Shown: positions 52,454-61,336, numbered from the stretch's first letter. The stretch: DNA of 64,000 nucleotides from DASSUW01 sp963774155 (GCA_963774155.1 CAVZDW010000013.1:62001-126000), one strand, 5' to 3'. The notes: generated from the sequence alone by a model not told the origin. Numbers and translations are program-made.

Positions 52454-53712
52454 CAGCGGTCGATGCCCCCGAGCACCGGGTCGAGCATCGCGAGCGTCGC
52501 GATGAGGTCGGCGATGTAGAGGTCCTGCACCATCGGCTTGGTGGCCTGCAGGTTCACGAAGGAGGGGTCGCGCATGTGCACGCGGGCGGGCTTGGACGAG
52601 CCGTCGGCGCGCAGGAAGATGCCGTACTCGCCGCGCGGGCCCTCGATCGGGAAGTAGACCTCGCCCGGCGGCACGCGGAAGCCCTCGGTCACGAGCTTGA
52701 AGTGGTGGATGAGCGCCTCCATCGACGTCGCCAGCTCGTGCCGCGGCGGCAGCACGTACTTGCGGTTGTCGGAGACGTAGGCGCCCTCGGGCAGGCCGTC
52801 GAGCGCCTGCTCGATGATCTTCACCGACTCCTTGATCTCCTGCAGGCGCACGGCGAAGCGATCCCAGTTGTCGCCCGTGGTGCCGACCGGGATCTTGAAC
52901 TGGAAGTCCTCGTACGAGCAGTACGGCTCGGCCTTGCGCAGGTCCCAGGCGTTGCCGCACGCGCGCAGGAGCGGGCCGGTGACGCCGAGGCCGAGCAGCG
53001 TCTCCTCGTCCACGGCGGCCACGCCGCGCAGGCGCCGCAGCACGATCTCGTTCTTGGCCAGCAGGTCGAGGTACTGGTCCACGCGGCCGGGCATCTCGGC
53101 GCAGAAGGCCCGCACCTTGTCTTCGAAGCCGATCGGGATGTCCTCCATCACGCCGCCGACCTGGAAGTAGCGCGGGTGCATGCGCTGGCCGGTCGACATC
53201 TCGAAGAGATCGAGGACCGTCTCGCGGTCGCGGAAGCAGTACCAGAACATCGAGATGGCGCCGAGGTCCAGCGCGCTGGTGCCGAGCCAGACCAGGTGGG
53301 ACATGATCCGGTTGAGCTCCATGTGGAGCACGCGCAGGTACTGGCCGCGCGGCGGGACCTCGAGCTCGACGAGCGTCTCGACCGCGCCGCAGAACGCGTA
53401 CGCGTTGAAGAAGTAGGCGAGGTAGTCCATCCGCTCGACGACGGGGATGACCTTCCAGTACGCCTTGTCCTCGGCGGTCTTCTCGATCCCGGTGTGGACG
53501 TAGCCGATGATCGGCTTGATGTCGCGCACCACCTCGCCCTCGAGCGTGGTGAGCAGGCGCAGCACGCCGTGCGTGGCCGGGTGGTGCGGCCCCATGTTGA
53601 GCGTGAGCAGCTCCTGCTCGGCCCCGTGCGAGATGTGCTGGAGCTCGTGCGAGTCCTCCATCTCCCGGTACGGGATCTGGGGGGCGGCCGGCCGGGCCTC
53701 GAGATCGCTCAT
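52453..53712 (-). CDS. nuoD: NADH-quinone oxidoreductase subunit D
   Basis: 419 aa, ATG at 53712 in an ATGA overlap with nuoC. 49-kDa subunit, distant relative of hydrogenase large subunits but without NiFe ligands. LNMGPHHPATHGVLRL holds the quinone-site His, RMDYLAYFFNAYAFC the Tyr region, and it ends DPVLGGIDR as usual. Confidence 0.96.
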   Translation of the reverse strand: MSDLEARPAAPQIPYREMEDSHELQHISHGAEQELLTLNMGPHHPATHGVLRLLTTLEGEVVRDIKPIIGYVHTGIEKTAEDKAYWKVIPVVERMDYLAYFFNAYAFCGAVETLVELEVPPRGQYLRVLHMELNRIMSHLVWLGTSALDLGAISMFWYCFRDRETVLDLFEMSTGQRMHPRYFQVGGVMEDIPIGFEDKVRAFCAEMPGRVDQYLDLLAKNEIVLRRLRGVAAVDEETLLGLGVTGPLLRACGNAWDLRKAEPYCSYEDFQFKIPVGTTGDNWDRFAVRLQEIKESVKIIEQALDGLPEGAYVSDNRKYVLPPRHELATSMEALIHHFKLVTEGFRVPPGEVYFPIEGPRGEYGIFLRADGSSKPARVHMRDPSFVNLQATKPMVQDLYIADLIATLAMLDPVLGGIDR

Positions 53713-54221
53713 TGCGTGTACCTCGGAAAGCGCGGCTCGTTGTGGGTGAAGAGCACGGGCTCGCCGCCGACGGGGAAGTCGCGGCGCTGCGGATGGCCCT
53801 CGTAGTCCTCCGGCATGAGGATCCGGCGCAGGTCCGGGTGGCCGTCGAAGATCACGCCGAACATGTCGTAGACCTCGCGCTCCTGATGGTCCGCGGTCGG
53901 CCACTGCGGGGTCACCGAGGGGACGGTGGGAGCGTCGAGCGGCACGCGCAGGCGCACGGTGATCCGGTCGACCTCCTTCATGTCCAGCAGCTCGTACTGC
54001 ACGCCGAGGCGCGGCTCTTCGGGGTAGTAGTCGACGCCGTGCACGCTGGCCAGGAAACGGAAGCCCTTCTCGCGCAGCGATTCGAGCGTCTCGCGCACGC
54101 GCGCGGGCGCGATGTCCAGCGTCGCCTTGTTGCGGAAGAAGAGCGTGCCGAGGACGGCGTCGTCGCCGTGGGCGCTCCGCAGGTCCTGGGCGATCAGCTC
54201 CAGGCCGGTGGCGTCAGGCAC
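53709..54221 (-). CDS. nuoC: NADH-quinone oxidoreductase subunit C
   Basis: 170 aa, GTG at 54221, overlapping the end of nuoB by 8 bp. 30-kDa subunit: SVHGVDYYPEEPRLGVQYEL, REVYDMFGVIFDGHPDLRRILMPEDYEGHP is the signature. Separate from nuoD, not fused. Confidence 0.95.
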   Translation of the reverse strand: MPDATGLELIAQDLRSAHGDDAVLGTLFFRNKATLDIAPARVRETLESLREKGFRFLASVHGVDYYPEEPRLGVQYELLDMKEVDRITVRLRVPLDAPTVPSVTPQWPTADHQEREVYDMFGVIFDGHPDLRRILMPEDYEGHPQRRDFPVGGEPVLFTHNEPRFPRYTQ

Positions 54222-54903
54222 TCGTGCCCATCCTGCCGCCGCCGGAGACGCCGATGGCGTGGCCCGCCACCGGATCGATGGCGAGCTCGGACTCGACGAA
54301 CTCCTCCGTGCCGCCGCCGCCGTAACGGGTGCGCCAGCTCAGGTCCGGCTTGGCCAGGACCATGGCGCGCAGCTTGAGGATGCCGTGCATGAGCGCCTCG
54401 GGGCGCGGGGGGCAGCCGGGGACGTGGACGTCGACCGGCATGAACTTGTCGGCCGGCACGATGGCGTAGTTGTTGAAGACGCCCATCGACGACGAGCAGG
54501 CGCCCATGGCGATGGCCCAGCGCGGCTCGATCATCTGGTCGTAGATCCGCCGCACGATCGGCGCCATCTTGATCGAGACGCGGCCGGAGAGGATGAGCAG
54601 GTCGGCCTGGCGCGGAGACGCTCGGAACGCCTCGCCGCCGAAGCGCGCGACGTCCACGCGGGCGCCGACGATCGACATCATCTCGATCGCGCAGCACGCG
54701 AGGCCGAAGGTCGCGGGGAACATCGCGTTCGCGGCCGCCCAGCGGGCGGCGCGGTCGAGCGTGGTGGTGAGGATGCTGTCCTCGACGTGCTGGTCGAGCG
54801 CGGGGCCCTCGAGGTCGCCCTGCAGCATCTGCCGCGCCGTGAGCTGCCGGGAGCGGAACGACTCCATCTCACCCGTTCCGAGCTGGCGGCGGGTCACCTC
54901 CAT
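54214..54903 (-). CDS. nuoB: NADH-quinone oxidoreductase subunit B
   Basis: 229 aa, ATG at 54903, overlapping nuoA by 10 bp. Holds cluster N2: tandem cysteines GLACCAIEMM, plus GACSSSMG and HVPGCPPRPEAL. A roughly 35-residue C-terminal extension (about 195-229, Gly-rich) exceeds the core fold. Confidence 0.95.
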   Translation of the reverse strand: MEVTRRQLGTGEMESFRSRQLTARQMLQGDLEGPALDQHVEDSILTTTLDRAARWAAANAMFPATFGLACCAIEMMSIVGARVDVARFGGEAFRASPRQADLLILSGRVSIKMAPIVRRIYDQMIEPRWAIAMGACSSSMGVFNNYAIVPADKFMPVDVHVPGCPPRPEALMHGILKLRAMVLAKPDLSWRTRYGGGGTEEFVESELAIDPVAGHAIGVSGGGRMGTSA

Positions 54904-55253
54904 TCGAGTGCTCCTCTCCGCCACACGTAGATGAACGCGATGGCCAGCAGGGCGATGAACACGATCGTCTCGACCAGCGCGAACGTGCCGAACGCGTCGA
55001 GCTGTATCGCCACCGGGTACAGGAAGATGACCTCGATGTCGAACAGGATGAAGAGCATCGCGATCAGGTAGAAGCTGATCCCGAAGCGGAAGTTCTGCTT
55101 GACCTCGGAGGGAAGGCCGCACTCGTACGGATCGGTGGTCGACTGCCGGACGCGCTTGCGCGGGCCGACGTACGAGTTGATCAAGGCGAAGACCAGGCCG
55201 AGGATCGCCCCCAGCCCGACGAACACCAGCGCGGGGAGATAGGACCGAATCAC
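54894..55253 (-). CDS. nuoA: NADH-quinone oxidoreductase subunit A
   Basis: 119 aa, GTG at 55253. Three membrane helices; DPYECGLPSE and RFGISFYLIAMLFILFDIEVIFLYP are diagnostic. First gene of the nuo operon. Confidence 0.95.
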   Translation of the reverse strand: MIRSYLPALVFVGLGAILGLVFALINSYVGPRKRVRQSTTDPYECGLPSEVKQNFRFGISFYLIAMLFILFDIEVIFLYPVAIQLDAFGTFALVETIVFIALLAIAFIYVWRRGALEWR

Positions 55254-55317
55254 CGCGAGTGATTTTTAGCACCGCGAGGCGGTGTTTGTGCGGTCGTGTT
55301 ACATAGTGGCATTCCGC
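55254..55317 (-). promoter_or_regulatory. Leader and likely promoter region of nuoA
   Basis: 64 bp between the end of the gene at 55318 and nuoA, comparatively AT-rich. On the minus strand it holds TATGTA (possible -10) and a small hairpin (CACCGC-CTC-GCGGTG, 55272-55286) followed by TAAAAATC. Assignment by eye only; transcription may also enter from the upstream gene. Confidence 0.35.
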
Positions 55318-55758
55318 TCATAGGATTCCTGCCGCTCGTACCCCGAGGAAGCCGACCACGAGCGCCGATGCGGCCATGACGCCCATTTCCCTCCGGATGA
55401 TGGCCGCGACGAGCTCCTGCTGCTCCTTCGCGGGCAGCGCCTCGACGTCCGCGCGACCCTCCAGGTCGCGCTGTGCCAGCACCGTATCGGCCGCGGCCAG
55501 TCGGAGCTGCTCCGCCAGGAACGACACGCCGAGCGGCACCAGGCCGTAGATCAGGTGCAGCTCCGGCAGGTCGCGGCCGATGAGGATCAGGATCCCGCCG
55601 TCGATCGCCTGGAGCATCACGAGCCCCTGGCCGACGCGCAGCAGGGGCCAGAAACCGGCCGAGTGGCGGCGCCTCCACCAGCCCCAGGCGCCCCACAGGC
55701 CCGCCGCGAAGTTCACGACGATGAGCGCGACGCCGAGCCCGATGTGGAACGCGGTCAC
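55318..55758 (-). CDS. Membrane protein of unknown function
   Basis: 146 aa, ATGA overlap with the flavin reductase. About four hydrophobic helices (4-25, 42-60, 66-82, 125-143) with an acidic loop (RDLEGRADVEALPAKEQQEL) between the last two. No family recognised. Its coupling with a flavin reductase and its place before nuoA suggest a respiratory or membrane role, not proven. Confidence 0.75.
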   Translation of the reverse strand: MTAFHIGLGVALIVVNFAAGLWGAWGWWRRRHSAGFWPLLRVGQGLVMLQAIDGGILILIGRDLPELHLIYGLVPLGVSFLAEQLRLAAADTVLAQRDLEGRADVEALPAKEQQELVAAIIRREMGVMAASALVVGFLGVRAAGIL

Positions 55759-56222
55759 GAGTACTGCCCGCGGAACCAGATCAGCGCATCGCCCTCGCCC
55801 GCCTCGGCGGCCTCCACCGCGCCGATGCCGATCGTGTGGTCGCCGGCCGGGATCAGGCGCTCGAGCCGGCAGCCGATCCAGGCCAGTGCGCCCTCGACCA
55901 CGGGGAGCCCGTGGTGCACGGTGAACGGCACGTCGGCGAACTTCTCCCGCTCCGGGGTCTTGGAGGCGAACAGGCGCGCGAGCTCCTCCTGGCCGGAGGC
56001 CAGCACGTTGACCGCGAAGCGCCCGGTCTCGCGAACCACGCGCAGCGTGCGCGACTCGTTGTCGAAGGCCACGAGCAGGAGCAGCGGCTCGAGCGAGAGC
56101 GAGGAGACGGCGTTGGCCGTCATGCCCACCGGGCCGTCCTCGTCCATCGCCGTCACCACCGTGACGCCGGTGGCGAAGTGCCCCATGACGGAGCGGAAGT
56201 GCTCTGGCTCGACCTCCCTCAT
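55755..56222 (-). CDS. Flavin reductase-like FMN-binding protein
   Basis: 155 aa, ATG at 56222 overlapping the stop of the cupredoxin gene. Split-barrel flavin reductase: MGHFATGVTVVTAMDEDGPVGMTANAVSSLSLEPLLLLVAF and the C-terminal DHTIGIGAVEAAE. Reduces FMN/FAD for a partner oxygenase in many cases; no oxygenase is adjacent. Confidence 0.9.
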   Translation of the reverse strand: MREVEPEHFRSVMGHFATGVTVVTAMDEDGPVGMTANAVSSLSLEPLLLLVAFDNESRTLRVVRETGRFAVNVLASGQEELARLFASKTPEREKFADVPFTVHHGLPVVEGALAWIGCRLERLIPAGDHTIGIGAVEAAEAGEGDALIWFRGQYS

Positions 56223-56584
56223 CGCACGACGAGGCGGCCGGTCATCCCGAGCTGTTCGTGGTTGGCGACGGTGCAGAGCATCTTGTAGCTGCCTCGGGAC
56301 AGGGTGACTGACGCGCTGTCGGACCGCCCGGGCAGCAGCGTGGGGATGGCGACCGGCTCGCCGCCCGCCGTCCGGAGCCGGAAGTTGTGGCCGAGACGGC
56401 CGCGGTTGGCGACCTCGAAGGTGACCTCCCCGGCCTTCGCCCGCACGTTCTGCGGGCGGATGAGGAAGTCGTCGAGCTCGATCGCGATCCGGCCGTCGTC
56501 CTCTTGGGCGACCGGTTCCGAGCTGCCGCAGCCCGCCAGCGCAGCGATGACGAGCACTGCGGCGGTGAGGCGGGCGACGAGCAT
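56219..56584 (-). CDS. Cupredoxin-like lipoprotein
   Basis: 121 aa, ATG at 56584. Signal peptide with lipobox LAGC (Cys19). The remaining part is a type I copper fold: His in GHNFRL and the C-terminal Cys-His-Met set in MLCTVANHEQLGM. So a small blue-copper electron carrier on the outer face of the membrane. Head-to-head with a cytochrome c gene only 36 bp away. Confidence 0.85.
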   Translation of the reverse strand: MLVARLTAAVLVIAALAGCGSSEPVAQEDDGRIAIELDDFLIRPQNVRAKAGEVTFEVANRGRLGHNFRLRTAGGEPVAIPTLLPGRSDSASVTLSRGSYKMLCTVANHEQLGMTGRLVVR

Positions 56585-56620
56585 TCGGGTCGGGATTGTT
56601 CCGTATGCTGTGGCACCCTC

Positions 56621-56995
56621 ATGGGCCGCCGACTTCTTGCCGCACCTCTGATCGTCGCCGCGCTCGCGGTCGGCGCCTGCGGCACCGAGGGCATCGAGCT
56701 GGCCGAGGGGGACCCGAACTACGAGGGCGCCGTGCTGTTCGACGAGAACTGCGCGGGCTGCCACACGCTGTCCGCCGCGGGCGCCACGGGCTCGACGACC
56801 AACGTCAGCTCGCGCGAGCGCCGGGACGGCCCGAACTTCGACGAGCGCAAGGAGACCGTCGACGACGTCCTCTACGCGATCCACAACGGCGGCTTCTCGT
56901 CCAGCTACATGCCGCAGAACATCCTCACCGGCGAGGAAGCCCGGAAGGTCGCCGAGTTCGTCGCGAGGTTCTCGGGCGGCGGCGGCTCCGAGTAG
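56621..56995 (+). CDS. Lipoprotein c-type cytochrome
   Basis: 124 aa, ATG at 56621. Signal peptide with lipobox VGAC (Cys20), then one heme motif CAGCH and a likely axial Met in SYMPQNILT. Compact class I cytochrome (cbb3-like/cytochrome c6 style), anchored outside the membrane. Divergent from the cupredoxin gene; both could shuttle electrons to a terminal oxidase that is not in this window. Confidence 0.9.
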   Translation: MGRRLLAAPLIVAALAVGACGTEGIELAEGDPNYEGAVLFDENCAGCHTLSAAGATGSTTNVSSRERRDGPNFDERKETVDDVLYAIHNGGFSSSYMPQNILTGEEARKVAEFVARFSGGGGSE

Positions 56996-57023
56996 AGGGG
57001 TCCCGCCCGCCCCGCCCGCCCAC

Positions 57024-58274
57024 ATGCTCGACCTCAAGCAGATCCGGCGCGATCCGGGCCCGGTGCGCGAGGCGCTCGCACGGCGCCGCGACGGCTCCGA
57101 GACGCGCCTCGACCGCGTGCTCGAGCTGGACGAGCGCACGCGCTCGCTGCGTCCCGAGGTCGAATCGCTCAAGGCCGAGCAGAACGCGGCGTCGAAGGCG
57201 ATCGGCGCGGCCAAGCAGGCGGGCGGCGACGCCGCGGCGGAGATCGCCGCCATGCAGGAGGTCGCCCGCCGCGTGAAGTCGCTCGGCCAGGACCTGGCCG
57301 ACGCCGACGCCGAGCTGCAGACGGCGCTCGCGACGCTGCCCAACCCGCCGGACCCCACCGCGGCCGACGCCGACACGACGCTGCGCGAGGAGGGCACCGC
57401 CGGCGCCACCGGCCGTGACCACCTCGAGCTGGCAGGCCCGATGATCGACATGGACGCGGGCGCCCGCGTGTCCGGCTCGCGCTTCACCTTTCTGCGTGGC
57501 GACCTCGTGCTGCTCGAGCTGGCGCTCTTCCGCTGGGCGCTCGACGTCCTGGGGGAGCACGGCTTCGAGCCCGTCGTGCCCCCGGTCCTCGTGCGCGAGG
57601 AGGCGCTGTTCGGCACCGGCTTCCTGCCCGACACCGAGCAGCAGATCTACCGGCTCGCCGACGACGACCTCTACCTCGTCGGCACCAGCGAGGTCCCGCT
57701 CGCCTCCCTGCACGCGGGCGAGATCCTCGAGGCGGGCTCGCTGCCGCGCCGCTACGCCGGCATGTCGCCGTGCTTCCGGCGCGAGGCCGGCGCCGCGGGC
57801 CGCGACACGCGCGGCATCCTGCGGGTGCACCAGTTCGACAAGGTCGAGATGTTCAGCTTCGTGGAGCCCGAGGCGGCCGCCGACGAGCACGAGCTGCTGC
57901 TCGCGCTCGAGGAGCGGTTCCTGCGCGAGCTCGGGATCCCGTACCGCGTGGTCAACATCGGCGCCGACGACCTCGGCGCCTCGGCGGCCAAGAAGTACGA
58001 CCTCGAGGCCTGGATGCCCGGCCAGGAGCGCTACCGCGAGGTCACGTCGACCTCGAACACGACCGACTTCCAGTCCCGCCGGCTCGACATCCGCTACCGC
58101 GACGCCGACGGCCGGCCGCGCCACGTCTACACGCTGAACGGCACCGCGGTGACGTGGCGGCACCTGATCGCCCTGATGGAGAACCACCAGCGCGAAGACG
58201 GGTCGGTGGCCGTGCCCGAGGTGCTGCATCGGTGGGGTGCTCCCGAGACGCTCCGGGTAGGGGACGCCGCATGA
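57024..58274 (+). CDS. serS: Seryl-tRNA synthetase
   Basis: 416 aa, ATG at 57024. N-terminal coiled-coil arm (about 25-110, Glu/Ala/Lys-rich), class II catalytic core with motif 2 FRREAGAAGRDTRGILRVHQ and motif 3 NGTAVTWRHLIALMENHQ. TSEVPLASLHAGEIL and TSTSNTTDFQSRRL complete the serine/ATP site. Housekeeping gene. Confidence 0.96.
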   Translation: MLDLKQIRRDPGPVREALARRRDGSETRLDRVLELDERTRSLRPEVESLKAEQNAASKAIGAAKQAGGDAAAEIAAMQEVARRVKSLGQDLADADAELQTALATLPNPPDPTAADADTTLREEGTAGATGRDHLELAGPMIDMDAGARVSGSRFTFLRGDLVLLELALFRWALDVLGEHGFEPVVPPVLVREEALFGTGFLPDTEQQIYRLADDDLYLVGTSEVPLASLHAGEILEAGSLPRRYAGMSPCFRREAGAAGRDTRGILRVHQFDKVEMFSFVEPEAAADEHELLLALEERFLRELGIPYRVVNIGADDLGASAAKKYDLEAWMPGQERYREVTSTSNTTDFQSRRLDIRYRDADGRPRHVYTLNGTAVTWRHLIALMENHQREDGSVAVPEVLHRWGAPETLRVGDAA

Positions 58275-58456
58275 GCGAGCGCGAACGCGACACGCCGATC
58301 ACCCCCGAGGACCCGGAGATCCCCGCGGAGGCGCCCGACCCCGGCGCCATCGAGCCCGAGGTCGAGGACCAGCCGCTCGGGCCGCCCGCGGATCTCGACG
58401 AGGAGGACGCGCCGCTGCCCGGTCTCCCCGAGTCCGAGCCACCGGCGGCGGACTGA
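58271..58456 (+). CDS. Small acidic proline-rich protein
   Basis: 61 aa, ATG at 58271 overlapping the serS stop. Almost wholly Glu/Asp/Pro/Ala (PEDPEIPAEAPDPG, PADLDEEDAPLPGLPESEP), predicted disordered. Its start and stop overlap genes on both sides (TGATGA), which supports translation. No known family. Confidence 0.6.
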   Translation: MSERERDTPITPEDPEIPAEAPDPGAIEPEVEDQPLGPPADLDEEDAPLPGLPESEPPAAD

Positions 58457-58809
58457 TGACCTCCGCGCAGGTCCAGGCCTGGATCGACGCGTACGTCGAC
58501 GCCTGGCGGACCTACGACGGGACCGCCATCGGCGAGCTCTTCGCGCAGGACGCGACGTACCGCTACCACCCGTACGACGACCCGGAGCGCGGCCGTGAGG
58601 CGATCGTCCGGAGCTGGACGGAGGAGCCCGACGCGCCGGGTTCCTGGGAGGCCGAGTACCGCCCGCTGCTGATCGAGGGCGATCGTGCGGTGGTCACGGG
58701 GGAGACGCGCTACCGCGACGGCGAGGTGTTCTCGAACCTGTGGGTGCTCGAGTTCGACGGCGAAGGCCGGTGCTCGGACTTCGTCGAGTGGTACATGCAG
58801 CACCCCTGA
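58456..58809 (+). CDS. SnoaL/NTF2-like protein
   Basis: 117 aa, ATG at 58456. Fold cues AWIDAYVDAWRTYDGTAIGELFAQDATYRYHPY and GREAIVRSWTEE are those of the polyketide-cyclase-like SnoaL_2/nuclear transport factor 2 superfamily. Such proteins range from enzymes to ligand binders; a specific role cannot be given. Confidence 0.85.
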   Translation: MTSAQVQAWIDAYVDAWRTYDGTAIGELFAQDATYRYHPYDDPERGREAIVRSWTEEPDAPGSWEAEYRPLLIEGDRAVVTGETRYRDGEVFSNLWVLEFDGEGRCSDFVEWYMQHP

Positions 58810-58864
58810 CGCTTCGATCGGGCTCCGAACGGGAAGGATGTCCGTACAGGAAAGGAGGCGGACC

Positions 58865-59377
58865 ATGGGCCGCACCAAAGGGGTTTCGCTGGCCAAGGGG
58901 CCGGTCGGGATCATCGGCGCAGTACTGCTGGCCGGTGGGATCCTCGGTTTGCTGATGGGTTCGACGGACTTCACGACGAGCGCGCCGAACGGCGACGTGA
59001 CCGGCGGCACGTTCCTCGGCATCGAGGGCAACGGCTGGACCTGGCTGCTGTTCGCCGGCGCCGGGATCATCCTCCTCATGAGCGCGCCGATGCACTGGGG
59101 CGCGAAGACGATGGCCATGATCGTCGGCCTGGCGATGGCTGCCGCGGCCGTGATCGCGCTCGTCGACGGCAGTGACGTGCTGGGCATCTTCGCCGCCAAC
59201 AACGCGACGATCCTCGCGTTCGGCGCCGCCGCGGTGGCGCTGCTGGTCGTGGCGATGCTGCCGCGGGTCGGGCGCAAGCGCGAGACGGTGGTGACCGAGC
59301 ACGACGGGAACGGGCGCTTCCATCGCGACGAGACGCGGACGACCGAGCCGGTCGAGCCGACACATCGGCGCGTCTAG
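58865..59377 (+). CDS. Four-helix membrane protein
   Basis: 170 aa. ATG 58865 is preceded by AGGAGG (58853-58858); an upstream in-frame ATG at 58838 is less well placed. Four hydrophobic segments (about 12-32, 55-72, 78-97, 105-125) and a charged C-terminal tail (GRKRETVVTEHDGNGRFHRDE). Ordinary actinobacterial small membrane protein of unknown function. Confidence 0.75.
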   Translation: MGRTKGVSLAKGPVGIIGAVLLAGGILGLLMGSTDFTTSAPNGDVTGGTFLGIEGNGWTWLLFAGAGIILLMSAPMHWGAKTMAMIVGLAMAAAAVIALVDGSDVLGIFAANNATILAFGAAAVALLVVAMLPRVGRKRETVVTEHDGNGRFHRDETRTTEPVEPTHRRV

Positions 59378-59395
59378 CGCGCGGCACTGCTAAGC

Positions 59396-60637
59396 ATGGG
59401 CGGCATGGAAGCCGCCACCGCCACGCCGTTCTCGCTCGAGCTCTCGCAGGACCAGCGCGACATCCGCGACTGGGTGCACGGCTTCGCCGAGCAGGTCGTG
59501 CGCCCAGCCGCCTCCGAGTGGGACGAGCGCGAGGAGACCCCGTGGCCGATCATCTCCGAGGCGGCGAAGATCGGCCTCTACGGCTACGAGGCGCTGGCCT
59601 CCTTCTTCGCGGACGAGAGCGGGCTGACGCTCCCGATCGTCAACGAGGAGCTGTTCTGGGGCGACGCCGGGATCGGCATGGCCATCATGGGCACCTCGCT
59701 GGCCGTCGCCGCCATCTTCGGCCAGGGCACGGGCGAGCAGGCGGGGGAGTGGATCCCGCAGTGCTTCGGCACCGAGGCCGAGCCGGCCGTGGCCGCGTTC
59801 TGCGTCTCCGAGCCCGACGCCGGCTCGGACATCTCCTCGCTGCGCACCCGCGCGGTCTATGACGCGGCGTCCGACGAGTGGGTCCTGAACGGCCAGAAGG
59901 CCTGGGCCACCAACGGCGGCATCGCCGGGGTGCACGTGATCGTGGCCTCCATCGACCGCGACCTCGGCTCACGCGGGCAGGCGGCGTTCGTGGTCCCGCC
60001 CGGCACCCGCGGGCTGTCACAGGGCGCCAAGGTCAAGAAGCACGGCCTGCGGGCCTCGCACACCGCGGACGTGTTCCTCGACGACTGCCGCGTGCCGGGC
60101 GCGTGCCTGCTGGGCGGCAAGGAGAAGCTCGACGAGCGGCTCGCCCGGACGCGCGAGGGCATCACGACGTCGCGCGGGCAGGCGGCGATGCAGACGTTCG
60201 AGGCGACGCGGCCGACGGTCGGCGCGCAGGCGCTCGGCATCGCCCGCGCGGCCTACGAGTACTCGCTCGGCTACGCGCTCGAGCGCGAGCAGTTCGGGCG
60301 CCCGATCATCGACAACCAGGCGATCGCCTTCATGCTCGCCGACATGAAGATGGAGATCGACGCCGCGCGGCTCCTGGTCTGGCGGGCGTCGTGGATGGGG
60401 CGGACGGGCCGGCGCTTCGAGAACGCTGAGGGCTCGATGTCCAAGCTCAAGGCCGGCGAGGTCGCGGTGTGGGCCACCGAGCGCGCGATCCAGATCCTCG
60501 GCGGCAACGGCTACACCCGCGAGTACCCGGTCGAGCGCATGCACCGCGATGCGAAGATCTACACGATCTTCGAGGGCACCTCGGAGATCCAGCGCCTGGT
60601 GGTGGCGCGGGCGATCTCGGGTAGACAGATCAAGTGA
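59396..60637 (+). CDS. Acyl-CoA dehydrogenase
   Basis: 413 aa from ATG 59396; ATG 59405 is an alternative. FAD-dependent acyl-CoA dehydrogenase with FCVSEPDAGSDISSL, WATNGG, ALEREQFGRPI and QILGGNGYTREYPVERMHRDAKIYTIFEGTSEIQRLV holding the FAD site and the catalytic Glu. Substrate chain length not evident; works in fatty-acid or branched-chain oxidation. Confidence 0.93.
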   Translation: MGGMEAATATPFSLELSQDQRDIRDWVHGFAEQVVRPAASEWDEREETPWPIISEAAKIGLYGYEALASFFADESGLTLPIVNEELFWGDAGIGMAIMGTSLAVAAIFGQGTGEQAGEWIPQCFGTEAEPAVAAFCVSEPDAGSDISSLRTRAVYDAASDEWVLNGQKAWATNGGIAGVHVIVASIDRDLGSRGQAAFVVPPGTRGLSQGAKVKKHGLRASHTADVFLDDCRVPGACLLGGKEKLDERLARTREGITTSRGQAAMQTFEATRPTVGAQALGIARAAYEYSLGYALEREQFGRPIIDNQAIAFMLADMKMEIDAARLLVWRASWMGRTGRRFENAEGSMSKLKAGEVAVWATERAIQILGGNGYTREYPVERMHRDAKIYTIFEGTSEIQRLVVARAISGRQIK

Positions 60638-60795
60638 GCGACGACGAGGACTGGACCGGCGAGCCGCCCGAGGGCCGGCATTCGCGCGACCGCGCCAAGC
60701 CCGGCTTCTGGGAGAACCAGTGGCAGGCGGGCGCGGCCTACGCGCTCCTGGGGATCACGGTGATCGCCGCGATCCTGGTCATCGTGCTGCTCTGA
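60634..60795 (+). CDS. Small single-helix membrane protein
   Basis: 53 aa, GTG at 60634 overlapping the acyl-CoA dehydrogenase stop (GTGA). Charged N-terminus (SDDEDWTGEPPEGRHSRDR), then one membrane helix at the C-terminus (YALLGITVIAAILVIVLL). The coupling to the preceding gene supports it being real. Function unknown. Confidence 0.6.
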   Translation: MSDDEDWTGEPPEGRHSRDRAKPGFWENQWQAGAAYALLGITVIAAILVIVLL

Positions 60796-60816
60796 AGGTG
60801 GGTCGCAGCGGGCCGT

Positions 60817-61194
60817 TCACCGACGAGTGAACACCGCGATGACGACCGCCGCCGTCAGCACGTGCATGAGCATCAGCGTGCCGACGGAGGCGGCGTCCGT
60901 GCCCGGGAACTCGGGCGGGTCCTGGAGGCCGACCCAGAGCGGCGCGGCGAGCGACAGGATCAGGACGACGACCGCGATCCGCGTGAAGGTCCTGGCCGGG
61001 TCGGCCGCGCGCCGGGCGACGACCGCGTAGACGAGCGCGGCGGCCAGCACGCCGACAAGCGTCGAGACGATCACCGCGCGCAGCGCGAGGTGCTCGAACG
61101 CGTCCGGGATGTCGAACAGCGCGACCGCGAGCGCCCGCACCACGACGTTGCCGAGCACCGCGACGACCGCGGCGATGGCGACGCGGCTAAGCAA
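60817..61194 (-). CDS. DUF6069 membrane protein
   Basis: 125 aa, TTG start at 61194. Four helices; FEHLALRAVIVSTLVGVLAAALVYA and TFTRIAVVVLILSLAAPLW followed by LMLMHVLTAAVVIAVF fit the DUF6069 family of actinobacterial membrane proteins. Unknown function. Confidence 0.75.
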   Translation of the reverse strand: MLSRVAIAAVVAVLGNVVVRALAVALFDIPDAFEHLALRAVIVSTLVGVLAAALVYAVVARRAADPARTFTRIAVVVLILSLAAPLWVGLQDPPEFPGTDAASVGTLMLMHVLTAAVVIAVFTRR

Positions 61195-61336
61195 GGGTGC
61201 GCAGGGCCTCGCCGGCGGCGAGGGCGAAGGCGAGCAATGCAGCGGGCACCCACAGCGGCCGCTGGCGCCGCGTCCACCGGCGCCCGTGGCGACGGTCCGC
61301 GGTGCTGGCGTAGATCTGCCGGGGCTGGTGCACCAC
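61187..61336 (-). CDS. Possible small membrane protein
   Basis: A 49-aa frame from a GTG pair at 61336/61333: a basic N-terminus (YASTADRRHGRRWTRRQRP) and one hydrophobic helix (LWVPAALLAFALAAGEALRTLA). It overlaps the start of the DUF6069 gene by 8 bp, suggesting coupling. Ribosome site is poor (GGAGGG 12 bp away). The rest of 61195-61407 shows nothing else. Confidence 0.35.
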   Translation of the reverse strand: MVHQPRQIYASTADRRHGRRWTRRQRPLWVPAALLAFALAAGEALRTLA

